NCBI GenBank assembly: GCA_934565795.1
Contig: CAKTIM010000007.1
Coordinates: 1-64,000 of the forward strand
Length of the DNA stretch: 64,000 bases
Direction of reading: 5' to 3'
Origin: an uncultured Oscillospiraceae bacterium
GTDB taxonomy: Bacteria; Bacillota; Clostridia; Oscillospirales; Oscillospiraceae
Below the pieces are notes generated by a model, which ran no database searches, had not been told where the DNA came from, and saw only the letters and a program-made list of their open reading frames with translations. Positions within the stretch are counted from its first letter, which is position 1; every line of letters starts with the position of its first letter. The translations under genes and the position numbers were made by a program. Positions 61,900 through 64,000 of the stretch are shown here, one piece after another.

Positions 61900-61909
61900 T
61901 TGTGTTCAT

Positions 61910-61938
61910 TTGAAATTCACGATTGGTTACGGTAGGAT
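61910..61938 (+). promoter_or_regulatory. Promoter of brnQ
   Basis: TTGAAA, 17-bp spacer, TAGGAT, 12 bp downstream of the TTTTAAAGAAAC site. Confidence 0.65.
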
Positions 61939-61970
61939 AGTGCCATTGACAAGTTGAAAGGATGATTTCC

Positions 61971-63359
61971 ATGAAGCGCAGCCTCACCGCAAATGATACC
62001 GTGAAGCGCAACCTCACTGCAAAGGAGACCGTGACCATTACAAGCATGCTGTTCGGCATGTTCTTCGGCGCGGGCAATCTGATTTTCCCGGCAAAGATGG
62101 GCATCGACGCCGGAAGCAATCTCTGGAGCGCCTTTTTCGGCGTATTTATCACTGCTGTCGGTATCCCCATGCTGGCGGTGGTTGCGCTGGGCCTGAGCCG
62201 GTGCGAGGGCGTCGTGCCCCTGGCAAACAAGATCGGCAAAAAATACAGCACCTTCTTCTGCTGCCTGCTGTATCTGACCATCGGGCCGCTGTTTGCCATT
62301 CCCCGCTGCGCCAGCACCTCCTTCTCCGTGGGCGCGGTGGGACTGGTGGGTCAGGCGCACAGCGCGCTGTATCTGGCCCTGTTCTCCCTGCTTTTCTTTG
62401 CGGTGGTGCTGGCCTTCTCTCTGAAGCCCAGCGGCATTATGACCTGGATCGGAAAGCTGCTGAATCCCGTGTTCCTGGCCTTCCTGTTCGCGCTGGTGAT
62501 CGCCGCGCTGATCCACCCCGTTGACCGCATCGCCGATGTTGTACCCGCCGCGAAGTACGCCACCCAGGGGGACGCCTTCTTCTCCGGCTTCCTGGAGGGC
62601 TACAACACCCTGGACGCCCTGGCGGGCCTTGCATTTGGCATTGTCGTCGTCAACGTCCTGCGGGAGACCGGCATCAAGCAGCCGGAGCGGGTGGCTGCAA
62701 ATACGGCCAAGGCCGGTATTTTCAGCTGCCTGTTCATGGGTGTGATCTACTTCTTCATCACCCTGATCTGCGCTCAGAGCGCCTCCCTGTGCGCTGAGTG
62801 CGAAAACGGCGGCGAGGTGCTGGGCATGATCGCCAGATACTATTTCCACTCCGTCGGCGCGTATATCACCGCCGCCATCGTCACCTTTGCCTGCCTGAAA
62901 ACCGCCATCGGACTGGTGACCAGCTGCTCGGAGGCCTTTGTGCAGATGTTCCCCCAGGGGCCGAAATACTCCGTGTGGGCCATCATCTTCTGCCTGGTAT
63001 CCTTTGGCATTGCCAACTTCGGTCTTTCCACCATTGTGGCATGGTGCGTGCCCGTGCTGATGTTCATCTATCCGCTGGCCATTACGCTGATCCTGCTGGC
63101 TCTGACGGACAAGTGGTTCGGCGGGGACAAGATCGTCTACATCTCCACCACGGCGTTCACTCTGGTCGCCGCCACCCTGGACTTCCTGGGAACGCTGGCC
63201 GGCATGCTCCCCCAGAGCACCGCCCTGGCGGCTGTGAAGGACTTCTGCATTCGCTTCCTGCCCCTGTTTGATCTGGGCATGGGCTGGATCGTTCCCGCCT
63301 GCATCGGCGCTGTTATCGGTCTGGCGGTATCCTTCTCCAAGAAATCCAAGAAGTCTTAA
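61971..63359 (+). CDS. brnQ: Branched-chain amino acid transporter BrnQ (LIVCS family)
   Basis: 462 residues with about 12 membrane helices and the LIVCS start TSMLFGMFFGAGNLIFPAKMG. It imports Leu, Ile and Val with Na+ or H+. ATG 61971 lies 9 bp after GAAAGG. The first 20 codons contain an imperfect 30-bp tandem duplication (KRSLTANDTV / KRNLTAKETV), so a GTG ten codons in is a second possible start. Confidence 0.95.
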   Translation: MKRSLTANDTVKRNLTAKETVTITSMLFGMFFGAGNLIFPAKMGIDAGSNLWSAFFGVFITAVGIPMLAVVALGLSRCEGVVPLANKIGKKYSTFFCCLLYLTIGPLFAIPRCASTSFSVGAVGLVGQAHSALYLALFSLLFFAVVLAFSLKPSGIMTWIGKLLNPVFLAFLFALVIAALIHPVDRIADVVPAAKYATQGDAFFSGFLEGYNTLDALAGLAFGIVVVNVLRETGIKQPERVAANTAKAGIFSCLFMGVIYFFITLICAQSASLCAECENGGEVLGMIARYYFHSVGAYITAAIVTFACLKTAIGLVTSCSEAFVQMFPQGPKYSVWAIIFCLVSFGIANFGLSTIVAWCVPVLMFIYPLAITLILLALTDKWFGGDKIVYISTTAFTLVAATLDFLGTLAGMLPQSTALAAVKDFCIRFLPLFDLGMGWIVPACIGAVIGLAVSFSKKSKKS

Positions 63360-63466
63360 TTAACTGGCTGGGTAAAACCTTGGGGCTCTGCTTTCGCAGC
63401 GCCCCAAATGCCTTGCCCTGGCCGATCCCGCGAAATTGCTCTGACGGGCTTGACGCCGGAAATGAT

Positions 63467-63500
63467 GAAGGGGTGCGCTGCTTTTGCGGCGCACCCCTTT
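63467..63500. terminator. Hairpin between brnQ and the convergent MATE gene
   Basis: Stem AAGGGGTGCGC/GCGCACCCCTT; T-tracts are short on both sides. Confidence 0.5.
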
Positions 63501-63507
63501 GCGGTGT

Positions 63508-64000
63508 TTACAGCTCTGGCGAGAGCTGCGTGGATTTACGCTTTTTGCACTTGATGAAATAATAGGTGACCTCGGTGATGCAGCAGGTGACCCAGCCCAG
63601 GGGATAGCCAAGGCCCACGACGAGGGGGGTATTGACGATATAGCGGGTCATTACAAACAGATAGACCTGACGAATGCCCACAAAGGTGAGCAGCATAATC
63701 AGCATGGGGGCCGTGGAATCTCCCATGCCCCGCAGCGCGCCTGCGAGCACATGGTTGACGCAGTTGAACAGCAGGAAGGCGATATTGGCCCGGACGAACA
63801 GCACACCGAAATCCACCACCGCCCTGTCCGGGGTGAACAGCTCCACCGCAGGCGCGGCAAAAACAATCAGAAGCACCACGATCACACCCGTCACGCCCAG
63901 CGACAGCAGGACGCTGGCCACTGTCCCCTGTTGGGCGCGCTTTTCCTGATTGGCGCCCATATTCTGGCTGACAAAGGTGGTGGAGGCCATGGCAAAGCTC
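63508..64000 (-). CDS. MATE-family efflux transporter, C-terminal part
   Basis: At least 164 residues; the frame is open past the right edge (SFAMASTTFVSQNMGANQ). Four to five membrane helices and the MATE signature AGALRGMGDSTAPMLIML. MATE proteins export drugs or metabolites with Na+ or H+. Unlike the 88-residue remnant at 43407, this copy looks intact as far as it is visible. Confidence 0.9.
   Translation of the reverse strand, partial: SFAMASTTFVSQNMGANQEKRAQQGTVASVLLSLGVTGVIVVLLIVFAAPAVELFTPDRAVVDFGVLFVRANIAFLLFNCVNHVLAGALRGMGDSTAPMLIMLLTFVGIRQVYLFVMTRYIVNTPLVVGLGYPLGWVTCCITEVTYYFIKCKKRKSTQLSPEL

Overview
The window looks like a chromosomal segment of a fairly GC-rich, gut-type Clostridia, probably Oscillospirales/Ruminococcaceae. 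The support is the sporulation genes (a Spo0A-like regulator and SpoVAC), HPr kinase, ECF vitamin transporters with TPP and cobalamin riboswitches, Clostridia-type small proteins (DUF1540, DUF378, YitT), and near-consensus sigma-A promoters with strong Shine-Dalgarno sites. Species cannot be named from the sequence alone.

Layout. 1-830: the 3' end of a low-GC APH-type kinase gene and a 5' fragment of a group IIC intron lodged in a terminator. 825-3520: uxuAB for hexuronate catabolism. 3.7-12.6 kb: spoVAC, an ECF sigma factor with a large C-terminal extension, thiT behind a TPP riboswitch, a DUF1540 peptide, HtrA, a Spo0A-like regulator, the DUF177-rpmF pair, a Nudix hydrolase, a nucleoside phosphorylase and an MBL-fold hydrolase. 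12.8-16.8 kb: the der-plsY-gpsA operon and a YitT protein. 16.8-20.7 kb: a secreted repeat protein bracketed by two long imperfect direct repeats. 20.7-24.9 kb: rpmB, hprK, a pseudouridine synthase, a tandem GNAT protein and an S51 peptidase.

25.0-33.8 kb is a decayed, AT-richer island. It starts at tRNA-Met/Ile2 and tRNA-Trp with a frameshifted tyrosine integrase. It then holds IS5 and IS1182-type remnants, broken conjugative-element cargo and a few intact unknown genes. 33.8-40.3 kb: ispE, DUF378, a zinc-ribbon/Big2 membrane protein divergent from a transmembrane protein kinase with a fibronectin-like ectodomain, and a phospholipase-C-like protein. 40.3-43.3 kb: a BlaI regulator, an M56 protease, a Cys-containing secreted protein and a solute-binding protein with no permease. 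43.4-48.4 kb: a MATE remnant, two ferredoxin-type aldo/keto reductases under a MerR regulator, a lipoprotein and two GNAT genes. 48.6-51.8 kb: a cobalamin-riboswitch ECF operon that lacks a T component. 51.8-53.5 kb: a RelE-type toxin-antitoxin cassette and an integrase stub beside tRNA-Thr. 53.5-64 kb: a family 4 uracil-DNA glycosylase with a carboxypeptidase-like pseudoenzyme, a two-component system coupled to a GerMN-like lipoprotein and exonuclease III, nagB, an ECF S component, an XRE regulator, brnQ and a partial MATE gene.

The most notable unnamed structure is a dispersed hairpin element. There are three full copies of exactly 161 bp (10469, 59101, 60029) and one 71-bp deletion derivative (15781). 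Each is flanked by its own 4-bp target duplication (AAAG, CTTA, GTAG, CTAT). The copies keep their termini and central loop, but the stem arms change together so that pairing survives. A fifth 161-bp hairpin (6850) shares the core but has different ends.
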